A stretch of 64,000 bases of DNA, from positions 992,001 to 1,056,000 of the forward strand of contig NZ_CP009553.3 in the NCBI RefSeq assembly GCF_000767615.3. Direction: 5' to 3'. This DNA comes from Pandoraea pnomenusa (GTDB lineage: Bacteria > Pseudomonadota > Gammaproteobacteria > Burkholderiales > Burkholderiaceae). This document shows positions 20,548 to 30,683 of this stretch, piece after piece; the stretch's first letter is position 1; every line of letters begins with the position of its first letter. The notes under the pieces were generated by a model. The model saw only the letters and a program-made list of their open reading frames with translations. It was not told the origin of the DNA and did not search any database. The translations under genes and the position numbers were made by a program.

Positions 20548-21105
20548 ATGAGCGAATCCACTCCGCCGTCCCCGGTGTCCTCACCGTCGTCCCAGGCGCC
20601 GACCCCGTCGCCATCTCAGTCGCAACCCCAGTCGCCGACGCCGGTGTCGACGCCGGCGGCCCCGCTGGCCACGACGCTCTACGGCGTTGGCACCGACATT
20701 CTTCAGATCAGCCGCGTGATCGGCGTGATGGAGCGCACCCGTGGACGTTTCGCCGAGCGCGTGCTGGGTCCGGAGGAACTCAAGGTGTATCACGCGCGTC
20801 GGAATCGCTCCGAAGCGCGCGGGCTGGCCTATCTGTGTACCCGTTTCGCGGCGAAGGAAGCCGTGTCGAAGGCCATCGGGCTCGGCATGCGCTCGCCCAT
20901 GACGTGGCGTGCCGTGCAAACGCTCAATGCGCCATCGGGCAAGCCCGTAGTGGTTGCCTCGGGCGCCTTGGTGCAGTGGCTGGCCGAGCGGCAGTTGACG
21001 ATCGAAATCTCGATCACGGACGAGAAGGAATATGCGGTCGCGTTTGCGATCGCGTCACGTAACTTAGGCAACATTGGCAATATTGCATCGGAGAATACGC
21101 AATGA
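20548..21105 (+). CDS. acpS: Holo-ACP synthase with Ser/Pro-rich N-terminal extension
   Basis: AcpS (185 aa) transfers phosphopantetheine from CoA to AcpP (encoded at 7509). The catalytic core begins near residue 47 ([13 protein letters not shown]) and includes [16 protein letters not shown], which holds the Mg-binding glutamate. The first ~45 residues are Ser/Pro/Thr/Gln-rich and absent from ordinary AcpS (about 125-140 aa). It follows pdxJ by 28 bp and its stop overlaps nagZ by 4 bp. Confidence 0.93.
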   Translation: MSESTPPSPVSSPSSQAPTPSPSQSQPQSPTPVSTPAAPLATTLYGVGTDILQISRVIGVMERTRGRFAERVLGPEELKVYHARRNRSEARGLAYLCTRFAAKEAVSKAIGLGMRSPMTWRAVQTLNAPSGKPVVVASGALVQWLAERQLTIEISITDEKEYAVAFAIASRNLGNIGNIASENTQ

Positions 21106-22136
21106 CGAAGCGCAGGCCGGGCCCGGTGATGCTGGACGTCGTCGGGCTGACCCTCAGTGAGGACGACATCCGCCGCATCGATCACCCGCTGACCGGGGGT
21201 GTCATCCTGTTTGCCCGCAATTTCGACGACCGCGCGCAACTGTGTTCGCTCACGAAGCAGATTCGCGAGGTGCGCGACGACATCCTGATCGCGGTGGACC
21301 ACGAGGGCGGGCGCGTGCAACGTTTTCGCACCGACGGCTTCACGCATCTGCCCGCGATGGGCAAGCTGGGCAAGCTCTGGCACGAGGACGTGTTCACGGC
21401 CACGCGCGCGGCGACGGCGGTGGGCTACGTGCTGGCGTCCGAACTGCGTGCCTGTGACATCGATCTGAGCTTCACGCCGGTGCTGGACCTGGACTATGGC
21501 ACGTCGACGGTCATCGGCGACCGCGCGTTCGATGCCGATCCGCGCGTGGTGGCCATGCTGGCCAAGAGTCTGAATCACGGCCTGCTGCTTGCCGGCATGG
21601 CGAACTGCGGCAAGCACTTCCCGGGGCATGGTTTTGTCGCGGCCGATTCGCACCACGAGATTCCGGTCGACGAGCGCTCGCTCGACGAAATCCTGTCCGT
21701 CGACGCGCAGCCGTACGACTGGCTCGGCATGTCGCTCTCGGCGGTCATGCCGGCGCACGTGATCTACCCGCAGGTCGATCCGAATCCCGCGGGCTTTTCG
21801 TCGAAGTGGCTCAAGGACATCCTGCGTGGGCGATATGGCTTCGATGGCGTGATTTTCAGCGACGATCTGTCGATGCAGGGCGCCAGCGCGGCAGGCGACG
21901 TCGTGAGCGCCGCGCATGCGGCGATGGCAGCCGGTTGCGATATGGTGCTCATCTGCAATAGCCCGGAGAAAGCCGATCGTCTGCTGCGCGAGATGACGTC
22001 GACGCCCGATCCGGTGTCGCAACGTCGTATCAAGCATTTGAAGGGGCGCGGCAAGGCGCACGGCTGGGAGAAGATGCAGACCCAGCCGGAGTACCAGGCC
22101 GCGAAGCGCCTCATCGCGCAGACGTTCGGCGCATAG
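21102..22136 (+). CDS. nagZ: Beta-N-acetylhexosaminidase NagZ
   Basis: NagZ (344 aa) is a cytoplasmic GH3 enzyme that removes GlcNAc from anhydro-muropeptides in peptidoglycan recycling. The GH3 motif KHFPGHG, the flexible-loop catalytic His ([13 protein letters not shown]) and the nucleophile Asp in [10 protein letters not shown] are all present. [10 protein letters not shown] near residue 30 is a family signature. The GTG/ATG start overlaps the acpS stop by 4 bp. A bidirectional terminator follows. Confidence 0.95.
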   Translation: MTKRRPGPVMLDVVGLTLSEDDIRRIDHPLTGGVILFARNFDDRAQLCSLTKQIREVRDDILIAVDHEGGRVQRFRTDGFTHLPAMGKLGKLWHEDVFTATRAATAVGYVLASELRACDIDLSFTPVLDLDYGTSTVIGDRAFDADPRVVAMLAKSLNHGLLLAGMANCGKHFPGHGFVAADSHHEIPVDERSLDEILSVDAQPYDWLGMSLSAVMPAHVIYPQVDPNPAGFSSKWLKDILRGRYGFDGVIFSDDLSMQGASAAGDVVSAAHAAMAAGCDMVLICNSPEKADRLLREMTSTPDPVSQRRIKHLKGRGKAHGWEKMQTQPEYQAAKRLIAQTFGA

Positions 22137-22196
22137 GCCGAGTGGGTGATCGGGCGGGTGGCCGGACGACCCGATCGCCAACCGCGACGCGCAAAC

Positions 22197-22233
22197 AAAA
22201 AGCGCTCGATCCCGAAGGGACGAGCGCTTTTTT
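22197..22233. terminator. Bidirectional terminator between nagZ and efp
   Basis: AAAAAGCGCTCG pairs with CGAGCGCTTTTTT. A and T tracts on both sides serve the convergent nagZ (+) and efp (-). Confidence 0.9.
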
Positions 22234-22284
22234 CGTTACGTGACGGCCGCGTTGCCCGAGGGCGCCGCGGCGGTCCGCTAACGC

Positions 22285-22842
22285 TTAGACGCGGCTGCGA
22301 TACGAGTCGTCGCGCGTGTCGATTTCGATCTTGTCGCCGGTGTTGACGAACAGCGGCACCTGGATTTCCAGCAGATCGTTGATCTTGGCGTTCTTCAGCA
22401 CGCGGCCCGACGACGTGTCGCCCTTGACGGCCGGCTCGGTGTATTCGACAGTGCGCACGAGCGACGTCGGGAGTTCGACCGAGATGGCCTTGTCGTTGTA
22501 GAACACGACTTCGCAGGGCATACCGTCTTCCAGGTACTTGATGGCGTTGTCCATGTTCTCGGCTTCGACTTCGTACTGGTTGTAGTCGGCGTCCATGAAC
22601 ACGTACATCGGGTCGGCGAAGTACGAGTAGGTCACTTCCTTCTTGTCGAGCACGACGACGTCGAACTTGTCGTCGGCCTTGTACGCGAATTCGCCGCGGC
22701 CTTCGCTCAGCAGCTTCTTGTACTTCATCTTGACGACGCTGGAGTTACGGCCCGACTTGACGTATTCGGTCTTGAGTACGACATTGGGCTCGCCGTCGAT
22801 CATGACGACGTTGCCGACGCGGAGTTCTTGAGCGGTTTTCAT
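22285..22842 (-). CDS. efp: Elongation factor P, arginine-32 type
   Basis: EF-P (185 aa) rescues ribosomes stalled at polyproline stretches. It has the three-domain EF-P architecture, with the tip loop of domain I reading [12 protein letters not shown] so that residue 32 is arginine, not lysine. Arg32 EF-Ps are activated by rhamnosylation by EarP rather than by EpmA/EpmB lysylation, and an earP gene lies directly upstream on the same strand. The C-terminal domain ends [10 protein letters not shown]. Confidence 0.97.
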   Translation of the reverse strand: MKTAQELRVGNVVMIDGEPNVVLKTEYVKSGRNSSVVKMKYKKLLSEGRGEFAYKADDKFDVVVLDKKEVTYSYFADPMYVFMDADYNQYEVEAENMDNAIKYLEDGMPCEVVFYNDKAISVELPTSLVRTVEYTEPAVKGDTSSGRVLKNAKINDLLEIQVPLFVNTGDKIEIDTRDDSYRSRV

Positions 22843-22978
22843 AAAAAACGAGATCCTGTGACGAAATAAGCGATTTGCCGCTTGTTGAGCGCTTCCATAC
22901 GCTCATTCGCCGCTTGATTCCCGCATCCGCCGGAACGATCCGGGACAGCGGTTCAGCAGCAAAGCGTTGAAAAACCAG

Positions 22979-24229
22979 CTATTTTACCTGATTTTCCGCA
23001 AAGCTTGCCAGTTGTCGCGCGAGGTCGGGGAGCGTCGCCTGCGCGTTGGCCCACACCCGCGCGTACCGCTGCAATTCCGGCAAGGCGGCGGCCAGTGCCG
23101 GCCAGTCCGGCGCCGTGCTGGCGTAACCGTTCCAGAGATGCCAGAAAGTGCGCAGCGCCTCACGGGCAGCGTGGCTCAATGGCGCGGCATCGGTGCCGGC
23201 GTCGGCCTTGCGAGCGGCCCAGTCGCTCAGATAGCGTGAGAGGAAGGCGTCCAGCTTCTCATGGTGGGCGTTTTCGCGCTGCGGATAAATGTGCCAGACG
23301 AACGGTTTGGCCGCCCATTGCGCCCGCACGAACGAATCTTCCCCGCGCACGAAATTCAGGTCGCAGGCCCACAGCAGCGTGTCGAATTCGGACTGCGGAA
23401 CGAACGGCAGCCCAAGGACCGTCAGCGCCCCGCGCGACGCCGACTCGCGCGGGGCAAGGGCATCGCGGCCGAACCAGGCGCCCACGGCAGGCGCGATGCG
23501 CCCCTGCGGGACGAGGCAGACGATCGGCGTCGTGCTGCTGGCCCATTGGTCGAGCAACGCCGGCAGCGCGGCGTTTTCGTAGGCGAAGAGCGAAATCACG
23601 AGGGCGTCTCGCGGCGCCTCGGCGAGTCCGGGCACGCGTTGCCACCAGGCGTCCTGCAACTCGCGCGATGCGAGGAAGGCGTCTCTGCGCGAAAGCAGTT
23701 CGCGTTCGCGTGCGAGGCCGCCCGTGCGCTCGGTGAAGCCGGGGAAAAAGAACGTCTTGAGGAGCCCCAGTTGTGGGTGCACCGATTTCTGCAGATGGCA
23801 GCCTTCCACCCAGTCTTCGGCGCTCAGATAGTCGAGATTGATCCAGACCGGCGCATTGCCGGCCAGCTTGCGCGCGTGCATCGCCTCGACGTAGGTCTCG
23901 GGAATCCGGCAGGCGAACGCCTCGATGACGATGTCGCCCGGCGCATTGTCGTCGGTCACCGGGCCGAAGTCGGCATCCCAGCGCCTCACGTCAACGCCGT
24001 CGCACCGCTGTGCGGCGCGCGAGGTGTCGATGTCCGGGCGCAGGTGACGGAAACTTGCGAGGTCGTCGACCCACAGCCGCACCGACCAGCCATGCTCCCG
24101 CACGAGTTGCCGGGCGAGTCGCCAGCACACGCCGATGTCGCCGAAATTGTCGACGACGGTGCAGAACAGATCGCAGCGGGGCACCAGGGGAAAGGCGCTC
24201 GCAGCGTGGGATGAGGTGGACAGGGACAT
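22979..24229 (-). CDS. earP: EF-P arginine rhamnosyltransferase EarP
   Basis: EarP (416 aa; formerly DUF2331) transfers rhamnose from dTDP-rhamnose to Arg32 of EF-P. It is a GT-B glycosyltransferase; the N-terminal [20 protein letters not shown] holds the two aspartates (27 and 31 here) that correspond to the essential pair in characterised EarP. The C-terminal half has [16 protein letters not shown], the conserved nucleotide-sugar-binding block. It is 136 bp upstream of efp on the same strand, so enzyme and target are probably cotranscribed. Confidence 0.93.
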   Translation of the reverse strand: MSLSTSSHAASAFPLVPRCDLFCTVVDNFGDIGVCWRLARQLVREHGWSVRLWVDDLASFRHLRPDIDTSRAAQRCDGVDVRRWDADFGPVTDDNAPGDIVIEAFACRIPETYVEAMHARKLAGNAPVWINLDYLSAEDWVEGCHLQKSVHPQLGLLKTFFFPGFTERTGGLARERELLSRRDAFLASRELQDAWWQRVPGLAEAPRDALVISLFAYENAALPALLDQWASSTTPIVCLVPQGRIAPAVGAWFGRDALAPRESASRGALTVLGLPFVPQSEFDTLLWACDLNFVRGEDSFVRAQWAAKPFVWHIYPQRENAHHEKLDAFLSRYLSDWAARKADAGTDAAPLSHAAREALRTFWHLWNGYASTAPDWPALAAALPELQRYARVWANAQATLPDLARQLASFAENQVK

Positions 24230-24351
24230 TGAGAAGCGGCAACGCGGATTGGTCTAAACTTCTGATTTTAGTCCCTGTGACGCGTGACGTTCGCCATCGG
24301 CGCCAAGTCGTCAGCGCGGCACTCGCAGTGAAGCCCCGATCGCCAGAGTCC

Positions 24352-26610
24352 ATGACAGAAGACGCCAACGACGTCGTCCCTCCGCGCAAGTCCCGCAAGG
24401 CGAAAGCCGCCACGGCGACGGATGCCGCGCAACCGCCGGCCCCTTCGGCACAGACGGCGAACGACGCGCCGCTGTTCGACGCCCGCAAGTTGCTCGCGCA
24501 ACTGCCCAATCTGCCGGGCGTCTACCGCTACTACGATGCGGCGGGCAACGTGCTGTACGTTGGCAAGGCGCGCAATCTCAAGAAGCGCGTGTCGAGCTAC
24601 TTCAACAAGACGCAGCTCTCGCCGCGCATCGCATTGATGGTCGCGCGCATCGCGAAACTCGAGACGACCGTCACGCGATCGGAAACCGAGGCGCTGCTGC
24701 TCGAGAATAACCTGATCAAGGCGCTGCATCCCCGGTACAACATTCTGTTCCGCGACGACAAGTCGTATCCGTTTCTGAAGCTCACGCAGCACAAGTATCC
24801 GCGCATGGCGTATTACCGGGGATCGGTGGATCGTCGCGGGCAGTACTTCGGGCCGTTCCCGAGCGCGTGGGCCGTGCGTGAGAGCATCCAGATTCTCCAG
24901 AAGGTTTTCCAGTTGCGGACCTGCGAGGACTCGGTCTTTTCGAATCGCACGCGGCCGTGCCTGCTGCATCAGATCGAGCGGTGCAGCGCGCCATGCGTCG
25001 GCGCGATTCAGGACGAAGACTATGCCCGCGACGTGAACAATGCGGCGGCGTTCCTCTCGGGGCGCCAGAACGAAGTGCTCGGCGCGTTGGAGAGCAAGAT
25101 GATGGCGTACGCCGAGGCGCTTCAGTTCGAGCAGGCGGCGGTCGTGCGCAATCAGATGCAGGCGCTTTCCGGCGTGCTCCAGCAGCAGTCGGTGGAGACC
25201 GCGGGCGATGTCGATGCCGACATTCTTGCTGTCGCTTACGCGGGCGGCCGCGCGTGCGTGAACCTCGCCATGGTGCGCGGCGGGCGCCATCTGGGCGACA
25301 AAGCGTACTTTCCGGCGCATGTGGAGCGTGGCGTCGAGGGCGGCATTGCCGACGAGTTCGACGAGGACGCCGCCATTCCGGCGACGGCCGCCGATGACGA
25401 ATCGCACGAAGCCGGAACCGCCGGCGACATCGCGGGCGAGATGCCGTCGGATATGCCGTCGGATACGCCGTCGGCATCGCTCGAGTCGAGGTTGCTGGAG
25501 GCGTTCGTCGCGCAGCACTATCTGGGCCAGTCCGTGCCGCCGGTGCTGATCGTGAGCCACGCATTGCCGAGCGACGAGTTGCTCGCCGCGTTGTCGGAGC
25601 AGGCCGGCCGCCGTATCGCGATGGTGCGGCAACCGCAGGGCCAGCGCCGCGCATGGCTCGACATGGCGTTGCAGGGGGCGCAGTTGGCGCTGACCCGGTT
25701 GTTGACGGAGCAGGGCAGTCAGCAGGCCCGAACGCGCGAGCTGGTGCAGACGATCGGGCTCGACATCGACGACCCGGCGCTGCTGCGCGTGGAATGCTTC
25801 GACATCAGCCACACGCAGGGCGAAGCGACGCAGGCGTCGTGCGTGGTGTTCCATCATCACAAGATGCAGACGAGCGAATACCGTCGCTACAACATCACCG
25901 GCATTACGCCGGGCGACGATTACGCGGCGATGCGTCAGGTGCTCACGCGCCGGTACGGCCGCTTGATGGAGGCGGCCGCCTCGACCGTGAGCGACGCGAC
26001 TGATCCGTCGTCCGTGGCGGCCGATGTCGCGCGAGCGGAGGCCGGCACGGAGGTGATGCCCGACAGCGCCGCAGTGTCGGCGGGCGATGCAAGCCAGGTT
26101 AGCGGCGCGCCCGGGACGGCGGCTGCGCCGTCGGCGCCGTCGGACGCTTCGGACGTGGAGGGCAATCTGCCGCAACTGGTGCTGATCGACGGCGGCAAGG
26201 GGCAGGTCGAAGTGGCGCGACAGGTCTTCGTCGAGCTGGGCATCGACATCGGACGGCTGGTGGGGGTGGCCAAGGGCGAGGGCCGCAAGGTGGGCCTCGA
26301 GACGCTGATCTTCGCCGACGGACGCGCCCCGCTGGAGCTTGGGCGCGAGAGCGCCGTGCTGATGTTGATCGCGCAGATTCGCGACGAGGCGCACCGTTTT
26401 GCCATCACCGGCATGCGGGCCAAGCGCGCGAAGGCGCGCCAGACGTCGCGGCTCGAGGAGATCGAGGGCATCGGCGCGAAGCGCCGTCAGCGGTTGCTGA
26501 TGCGATTCGGCGGGCTGCAGGGCGTGGCTTCCGCGAGCATCGACGAACTGGCAAGCGTGGAGGGCATCTCGACAACGTTGGCCGAGCAGATTTACCGCCA
26601 GTTGCATTGA
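24352..26610 (+). CDS. uvrC: UvrABC system protein C
   Basis: UvrC (752 aa) makes both incisions in nucleotide excision repair. The N-terminal GIY-YIG nuclease domain ([21 protein letters not shown]) starts near residue 52; the UVR motif for UvrB ([20 protein letters not shown]) is near 245. The RNase-H-like C-terminal nuclease includes [20 protein letters not shown] and [12 protein letters not shown], and helix-hairpin-helix motifs close the protein. Two low-complexity acidic/Ala-rich inserts (about residues 325-375 and 540-600) make it longer than the usual 610-680 aa. ATG 24352 is chosen; in-frame codons further upstream lie within the overlapping earP region. Confidence 0.95.
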   Translation: MTEDANDVVPPRKSRKAKAATATDAAQPPAPSAQTANDAPLFDARKLLAQLPNLPGVYRYYDAAGNVLYVGKARNLKKRVSSYFNKTQLSPRIALMVARIAKLETTVTRSETEALLLENNLIKALHPRYNILFRDDKSYPFLKLTQHKYPRMAYYRGSVDRRGQYFGPFPSAWAVRESIQILQKVFQLRTCEDSVFSNRTRPCLLHQIERCSAPCVGAIQDEDYARDVNNAAAFLSGRQNEVLGALESKMMAYAEALQFEQAAVVRNQMQALSGVLQQQSVETAGDVDADILAVAYAGGRACVNLAMVRGGRHLGDKAYFPAHVERGVEGGIADEFDEDAAIPATAADDESHEAGTAGDIAGEMPSDMPSDTPSASLESRLLEAFVAQHYLGQSVPPVLIVSHALPSDELLAALSEQAGRRIAMVRQPQGQRRAWLDMALQGAQLALTRLLTEQGSQQARTRELVQTIGLDIDDPALLRVECFDISHTQGEATQASCVVFHHHKMQTSEYRRYNITGITPGDDYAAMRQVLTRRYGRLMEAAASTVSDATDPSSVAADVARAEAGTEVMPDSAAVSAGDASQVSGAPGTAAAPSAPSDASDVEGNLPQLVLIDGGKGQVEVARQVFVELGIDIGRLVGVAKGEGRKVGLETLIFADGRAPLELGRESAVLMLIAQIRDEAHRFAITGMRAKRAKARQTSRLEEIEGIGAKRRQRLLMRFGGLQGVASASIDELASVEGISTTLAEQIYRQLH

Positions 26611-26657
26611 GCGGCGTGTCGCCGATGCGAGGTTCGAGTCAACGGCCCGGTGGCGTC

Positions 26658-27884
26658 TCAGGTGTCGCCGTGGAACAGCAGCCGCATGACGGTCTCGTTG
26701 TCGACGGTTTCGCCGGAGAGCGTGCGTGCTAGCAGTTCGCCGCCGACCACCGGCGGCGCGAAGATCATGTCCGGCTGCACGCGCTTGAGCTTGCTCAGAT
26801 GCTTGCTGTCGTTGACCGAAGCGATGGTGCGCACCGACGGTGCGATTTCCTTGGCGGCGAGCACGATGAAGGCGTTTTCGGAGTCGTCGGCCCGCAGCGC
26901 CAGCAAGGCTTTCGCGCGTTCGATGCCGGCATGGCTCAGCACATTGTTGTCGCTGGCGTCGCCGTGGATTACGTCGGCATCTTCCGGGTAGGGGTTGTCG
27001 GAGCCGTTGGCGATGATGACTGTGACGGGCCAGCCGCGCTTGGTCAGTTCGTGGTGGACGTTGACGGCGAGCGGCGACGTACCGGCGACGATGTAGTGGT
27101 TCTTTCTGATCACGTGAGTGAATCTCCCCGCGAGAATTTTCCTGAGATTGCCGCCGACGAGCGGGCCGATCACGACCGTCAACGAGGTCGCGAACACGCT
27201 GATGCCGAACAGGATGACGGATGCGGTGAACAATCGTGCATCGGTCGTATGCGGCACGATGTCGCCGTAGCCCACGGTGGTCATCGTCACGATGGCGAAG
27301 TAGAACGCCGTGGCGAGATCGGTGACGGCGGGCTGGAATTCGCGGCCGAGGTACATCGTGCCGAACGTCGAGTAGACGAGCAGTGCGAACACGGCCACGA
27401 GTGTGTAGAGCGTGGCGGCGGCGAAGCTGGCGCGGTCGAATTCGCGCCAATACCAAAGCAGCAGTGCGAAGCAGGCGACCGAGAGAACGAACGTGAGATC
27501 GAAGCGGATGTCGAGGTGGAAATTGATCGCGGCGGCGAGCGTGAGCATCACGAGCGTGAAGGCCCAGGCGGTGCGTGCGCGAATGGCGAGTCCGCAGGCG
27601 AGCGCGACGAGCGCCAGGCCGACGAGTGCGCGGGGCAAGTGAGAGAAGTCGATGCGCTCGATGGCGTTCAGGCCGAACAGCAGCCGGGGCAGGTGGGTGG
27701 CTTCGATGCGTTCGAGCGCGGACATGTCGCCGCGCACGAAGAGGTCGATGAGCAGGGTGCCGGGCACGCGCAGCAGCACGGAGGCGACGAGCAGCAGACC
27801 GTCGATCCCGACGAGCGCCGCGATGAGGATGTGCGGCGACAGCAGCGGCCGTCGCGGGGCGGACAGGGGCCAGGGCAGTTTCAC
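26658..27884 (-). CDS. Potassium channel protein with TrkA-N/RCK domain
   Basis: This 408-residue inner-membrane protein combines several hydrophobic segments, a pore loop with the K+ selectivity filter (TMTTVGYGDIVPHTT, filter TVGYGD) and a cytoplasmic Rossmann-type TrkA-N domain (HYIVAGTSPLAVNVHHELTKRG). Five or six spans precede the pore, as in Kch/VchA-like channels. Lack of an arginine-rich S4 pattern makes voltage gating doubtful. I use the GTG start at 27884 (MKLPWPLSAPRRPLLSPH); codons further upstream run into the divergent pgsA region. Convergent with uvrC. Confidence 0.85.
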   Translation of the reverse strand: MKLPWPLSAPRRPLLSPHILIAALVGIDGLLLVASVLLRVPGTLLIDLFVRGDMSALERIEATHLPRLLFGLNAIERIDFSHLPRALVGLALVALACGLAIRARTAWAFTLVMLTLAAAINFHLDIRFDLTFVLSVACFALLLWYWREFDRASFAAATLYTLVAVFALLVYSTFGTMYLGREFQPAVTDLATAFYFAIVTMTTVGYGDIVPHTTDARLFTASVILFGISVFATSLTVVIGPLVGGNLRKILAGRFTHVIRKNHYIVAGTSPLAVNVHHELTKRGWPVTVIIANGSDNPYPEDADVIHGDASDNNVLSHAGIERAKALLALRADDSENAFIVLAAKEIAPSVRTIASVNDSKHLSKLKRVQPDMIFAPPVVGGELLARTLSGETVDNETVMRLLFHGDT

Positions 27885-28061
27885 GAGATCGGCGCTATTG
27901 GCAGGTGGTTGCGAGCAAGATAGGGGCACACCGGCGCACATGTCAACAGGCGCGCGGGCGCTCCGGCCTTGTCGCTGCGGGGCATACACGGCACAATGCG
28001 GGTCTGGTACGGCTGCCGAGTGCGCCGTGTGTCGACTGCTGTGTGCCGAACTCATGCTGCC

Positions 28062-28655
28062 ATGCCTTTCAACGTCCCCATCTTCCTGACCTGGCTTCGG
28101 ATCGTGCTGATCCCGCTGGTGGTCGGCGTCTACTATTTGCCGACGACGTGGCTGTCGTCGGTCGAGATGAACTGGGTGGCGTGCGCCATCTTCGTGCTGG
28201 CGGCGTTGACCGACTGGTTCGACGGGTTTCTGGCGCGGCGCTGGAACCAGACGTCGGCCTTCGGGGCGTTTCTGGACCCGGTGGCCGACAAGCTGATGGT
28301 GGCGGCGGCGCTGCTGATGCTGTTGCAGATGGGACGGATCAACGCGTTGGTGGCATTGATCATCATTGGCCGCGAGATCACGATTTCGGCGTTGCGCGAA
28401 TGGATGGCGCAGATTGGCGCGTCGCGCAGCGTGGCGGTGCACCAGTTGGGCAAGATCAAGACGGCGGCGCAGATGGTGGCGATTCCACTGTTGCTGTTCA
28501 ACGGCGTACTGGCGTGGGGCGGGTTGCGTTTCGACACGCGGTTTTGGGGCACGTGGTTGATTTACGTGGCGGCGGTTCTCACGTTGTGGTCGATGCTGTA
28601 TTATCTGCGCCGCGCATGGCCGCAGATTCGCGAGCGTGGTGGCGTCAAGATGTGA
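28062..28655 (+). CDS. pgsA: CDP-diacylglycerol-glycerol-3-phosphate 3-phosphatidyltransferase
   Basis: PgsA (197 aa) makes phosphatidylglycerol phosphate, the committed step to PG and cardiolipin. The CDP-alcohol phosphotransferase motif is complete: TDWFDGFLARRW followed by GAFLDPVADK. Five hydrophobic segments fit an integral membrane enzyme. It begins MPFNVPIFLTWLRIVLIPLV and is often found just after uvrC in betaproteobacteria; here the channel gene lies between, on the other strand. Confidence 0.95.
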   Translation: MPFNVPIFLTWLRIVLIPLVVGVYYLPTTWLSSVEMNWVACAIFVLAALTDWFDGFLARRWNQTSAFGAFLDPVADKLMVAAALLMLLQMGRINALVALIIIGREITISALREWMAQIGASRSVAVHQLGKIKTAAQMVAIPLLLFNGVLAWGGLRFDTRFWGTWLIYVAAVLTLWSMLYYLRRAWPQIRERGGVKM

Positions 28656-28687
28656 GCGCAAGTCTCTGAGGATGCGGGATTTGCGCG

Positions 28688-28714
28688 GTGGAGGAGAAAA
28701 ATCTCCACAAATTT
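28688..28714 (+). terminator. Possible weak terminator after pgsA
   Basis: GTGGAG (28688-28693) pairs with CTCCAC (28703-28708), followed by AAATTTT. The stem is short and the U tract starts late, so this is tentative. Confidence 0.35.
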
Positions 28715-28727
28715 TCGGTGCAGGTGC

Positions 28728-28756
28728 TTGACACTGAATCGCGGTTTGGACATAAT
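28728..28756 (+). promoter_or_regulatory. Sigma-70 promoter of the tRNA cluster
   Basis: A consensus TTGACA (28728-28733) and CATAAT (28751-28756) are spaced by 17 bp, about 75 bp before the first tRNA-Gly. It should drive both tRNA-Gly genes. Confidence 0.85.
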
Positions 28757-28832
28757 CTCCTTCTCGCTGCTACGGCACTAGCCCGGCAGCGAAGTTTTAA
28801 GAAGTGGTTGGATTGGTAGTACGCATGACAAT

Positions 28833-28908
28833 GCGGGAGTAGCTCAGTTGGTAGAGCGCAACCTTGCCAAGGTTGAGGTCGCGAGTTCGAGACTCGTCTC
28901 CCGCTCCA
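28833..28908 (+). tRNA. tRNA-Gly(GCC), copy 1
   Basis: A 76-nt cloverleaf with acceptor stem GCGGGAG/CTCCCGC, anticodon loop CTTGCCAAG and encoded CCA. Identical to copy 2, from which it is separated by 49 bp. Confidence 0.97.
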
Positions 28909-28957
28909 GTTTTCACACTGGACATTGAGTGAGTGAATCCTTGGTGTTCGGTGTCAT

Positions 28958-29033
28958 GCGGGAGTAGCTCAGTTGGTAGAGCGCAACCTTGCCAAGGTTG
29001 AGGTCGCGAGTTCGAGACTCGTCTCCCGCTCCA
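28958..29033 (+). tRNA. tRNA-Gly(GCC), copy 2
   Basis: Identical 76-nt sequence to copy 1, with the GCC anticodon and encoded CCA. A short terminator hairpin follows at once. Confidence 0.97.
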
Positions 29034-29041
29034 AATCCAGA

Positions 29042-29063
29042 GGGAAGCCTGGCTTCCCTTTTT
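29042..29063 (+). terminator. Terminator after the tRNA-Gly pair
   Basis: GGGAAG pairs with CTTCCC around CCTGG and is followed by five T residues, 9 nt after the tRNA end. Confidence 0.75.
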
Positions 29064-29146
29064 ATTTGCCGAAGAGCCCACGGCGATCGATCCGACGGGC
29101 GCCCTCGATGGCGACAGCGAGTGGTTACAATGCGGCATATCCCGAT

Positions 29147-29220
29147 GGCGGGATGGCAGAGTGGTCATGCAGCGGCCTGCAAAGCCGTGTACGCCGGTTC
29201 GATTCCGACTCCCGCCTCCA
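29147..29220 (+). tRNA. tRNA-Cys(GCA)
   Basis: A 74-nt cloverleaf with acceptor stem GGCGGGA/TCCCGCC, anticodon loop CTGCAAA (GCA) and encoded CCA. A TACAAT box at 29126-29131 may be its -10 element; the matching -35 is not clear. Confidence 0.95.
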
Positions 29221-29226
29221 AAATTC

Positions 29227-29254
29227 AAAAGCCCTGACTTGTCAGGGCTTTTTC
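29227..29254 (+). terminator. Terminator after tRNA-Cys
   Basis: GCCCTGAC pairs with GTCAGGGC and is followed by TTTTTC; an A tract on the 5' side makes it symmetrical. Confidence 0.85.
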
Positions 29255-29426
29255 TTTTTCTACGCTGCTATGGTGCTTCAGCGCTAATCGGCGAGTTCAT
29301 CTGTATATCGCTGGCGCGCCATGTCGAGTGTGCCGACGACTGCGATCGGCCAAGAGCGGTCGCTCGACGTAGATTCCCGATGCGGTGATAATTGGTCCCC
29401 AATCTCGACACCTTGCCATCCACGCA

Positions 29427-29819
29427 ATGGAACGCGCTCGAATCACGGACCCAGCGCTTCTCTCCGTGCAAACCGAATTGTCATCGAGAGAACCGATTTT
29501 CCACCGGCCAGAGCGTGGAACCGACCGTGCGGCTTTCGAATCGATGACCGACGCCAGTTTTTGGGAGGTGGGAGCATCGGGACGACTCTATAGTCGGCAG
29601 TACGTGCTCGACACGCTGGAGGAGCGATACGCCAGCCCGGTCGAAGACAATTGGGAGACGAAGGACTTTTTCTGCCAGGAAATTGCTCCCGATACTTACC
29701 TGCTGACATATGCGCTGCTGCAGGGCGCTAAGACTACGCGGCGCGCGACACTTTGGAGGCGTTCGTCCGAAGGCTGGAAGATCCTCTACCACCAAGGGAC
29801 GATCGTTGAATCTCTGTAA
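29427..29819 (+). CDS. DUF4440/NTF2-like small protein
   Basis: This 130-residue protein has features of the DUF4440 (SnoaL/NTF2-like) fold: FHRPERGTDRAAFESMTDASFWEVGASGRLY, VLDTLEERY, YLLTYALLQGAKTTRRATLWRR and a terminal GWKILYHQGTIVE strand. These single-domain cone-shaped proteins are mostly of unknown function. The start at 29427 gives normal length; no strong ribosome site is visible. It lies alone after the tRNA cluster, next to another orphan gene. Confidence 0.7.
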   Translation: MERARITDPALLSVQTELSSREPIFHRPERGTDRAAFESMTDASFWEVGASGRLYSRQYVLDTLEERYASPVEDNWETKDFFCQEIAPDTYLLTYALLQGAKTTRRATLWRRSSEGWKILYHQGTIVESL

Positions 29820-30003
29820 ATGGATCGGGAGGGTTTTTCGATTGGGATGAATCGACGTGTGTCTTTGGTGGTTCCAGAGCGAGCGAGACGACGTTGTTCG
29901 TCTGAGTGCGGTCAGAAGCGGACGATTGACGTCTGTGCTGGGTTCTTCGGCAATCTGCAACGACAGGCCACGACTTGATGTCGTTAAACAAATCTTCTTC
30001 GAC

Positions 30004-30357
30004 ATGGCACACGAATACCTCGTCATTTTTCAATACCACGAACCTGAACCACGACAGCTATTCGAGCGCGGAGTGATCGAAGATTATGAATCGATGACCG
30101 GAGTTTTCATCGCGGCGGAGTCAGCAGAAGATGCTTTGATTTGGTGCGAGGCAATCGCCCAAGAGGTCCTTTCGTGCTGCAATAACGACAGGTCGATAGC
30201 GTGGAAGCAGTTGGGGTATTCGTGTCGGATTGAATCCGATCCCGACACATCGCCATGGAGTCATTGTTTGGGCTTCTTTCAGCATGTGCGGGTCGGCGAA
30301 ATGCCCAATGTCGACGCCATGGGTACCAACGCCTACGTTCTCTGGCAGAAGGGATAG
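30004..30357 (+). CDS. Hypothetical protein, 117 aa
   Basis: I do not recognise this protein. It starts MAHEYLVIFQYHEPEPRQLF, has an alpha/beta-like middle with AAESAEDALIWCEAIAQEVL, and ends in MGTNAYVLWQKG. No signal peptide or membrane span is evident. Base composition is closer to 55% GC than the surrounding core, which suggests acquisition. It follows the DUF4440 gene in the same orientation with a gap of about 180 bp. Confidence 0.55.
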   Translation: MAHEYLVIFQYHEPEPRQLFERGVIEDYESMTGVFIAAESAEDALIWCEAIAQEVLSCCNNDRSIAWKQLGYSCRIESDPDTSPWSHCLGFFQHVRVGEMPNVDAMGTNAYVLWQKG

Positions 30358-30683
30358 CACGACTCTCCCACCACACGCTGTCCCAGTGACTGGTTTTGAG
30401 AAATGCGAGGGGCCGCATTGGGGCGTTAGCGCCCTGTCACGGCCGAGAACATTCGGCCAGACGAGGGCATCCACAATGGCGGCTCGACAGTTGTCCCCCC
30501 CCGGGAATGGCTCCCCAATCGGATGACGGAAAGACCGCGACCTTCCCAGCGGCTCGTCTTGACGGTAGCATCGGCATGCCCGCAATCTCGCGGCCCCGCA
30601 TCTCAGTCTCCTCTCCGTCTCCTATTGCGCCTCCTATGCCAGGTTCACGAGCCGCTTCCGTCGTCCATAGCGCATCCGTCCCT
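30358..30683. other. 326-bp intergenic region with two small inverted repeats
   Basis: No credible gene is seen. GGCGTTAGCGCC (30421-30432) is self-complementary and GGCCGA/TCGGCC flank a 6-bp spacer shortly after. A run of eight C residues lies near 30495. These may terminate transcription from the upstream orphan gene; a promoter for the LysR gene is not obvious. Confidence 0.5.

Noticed and set aside
24268..27456. A very long minus-strand open frame opposite uvrC and the channel gene
   Set aside because: It is extremely Arg/His/Gln-rich, has no recognisable domain and lies opposite well-supported uvrC; it is a shadow produced by high GC.
28833..29033. Two identical 76-bp direct repeats
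   Set aside because: They are tandem tRNA-Gly genes, not mobile-element ends.
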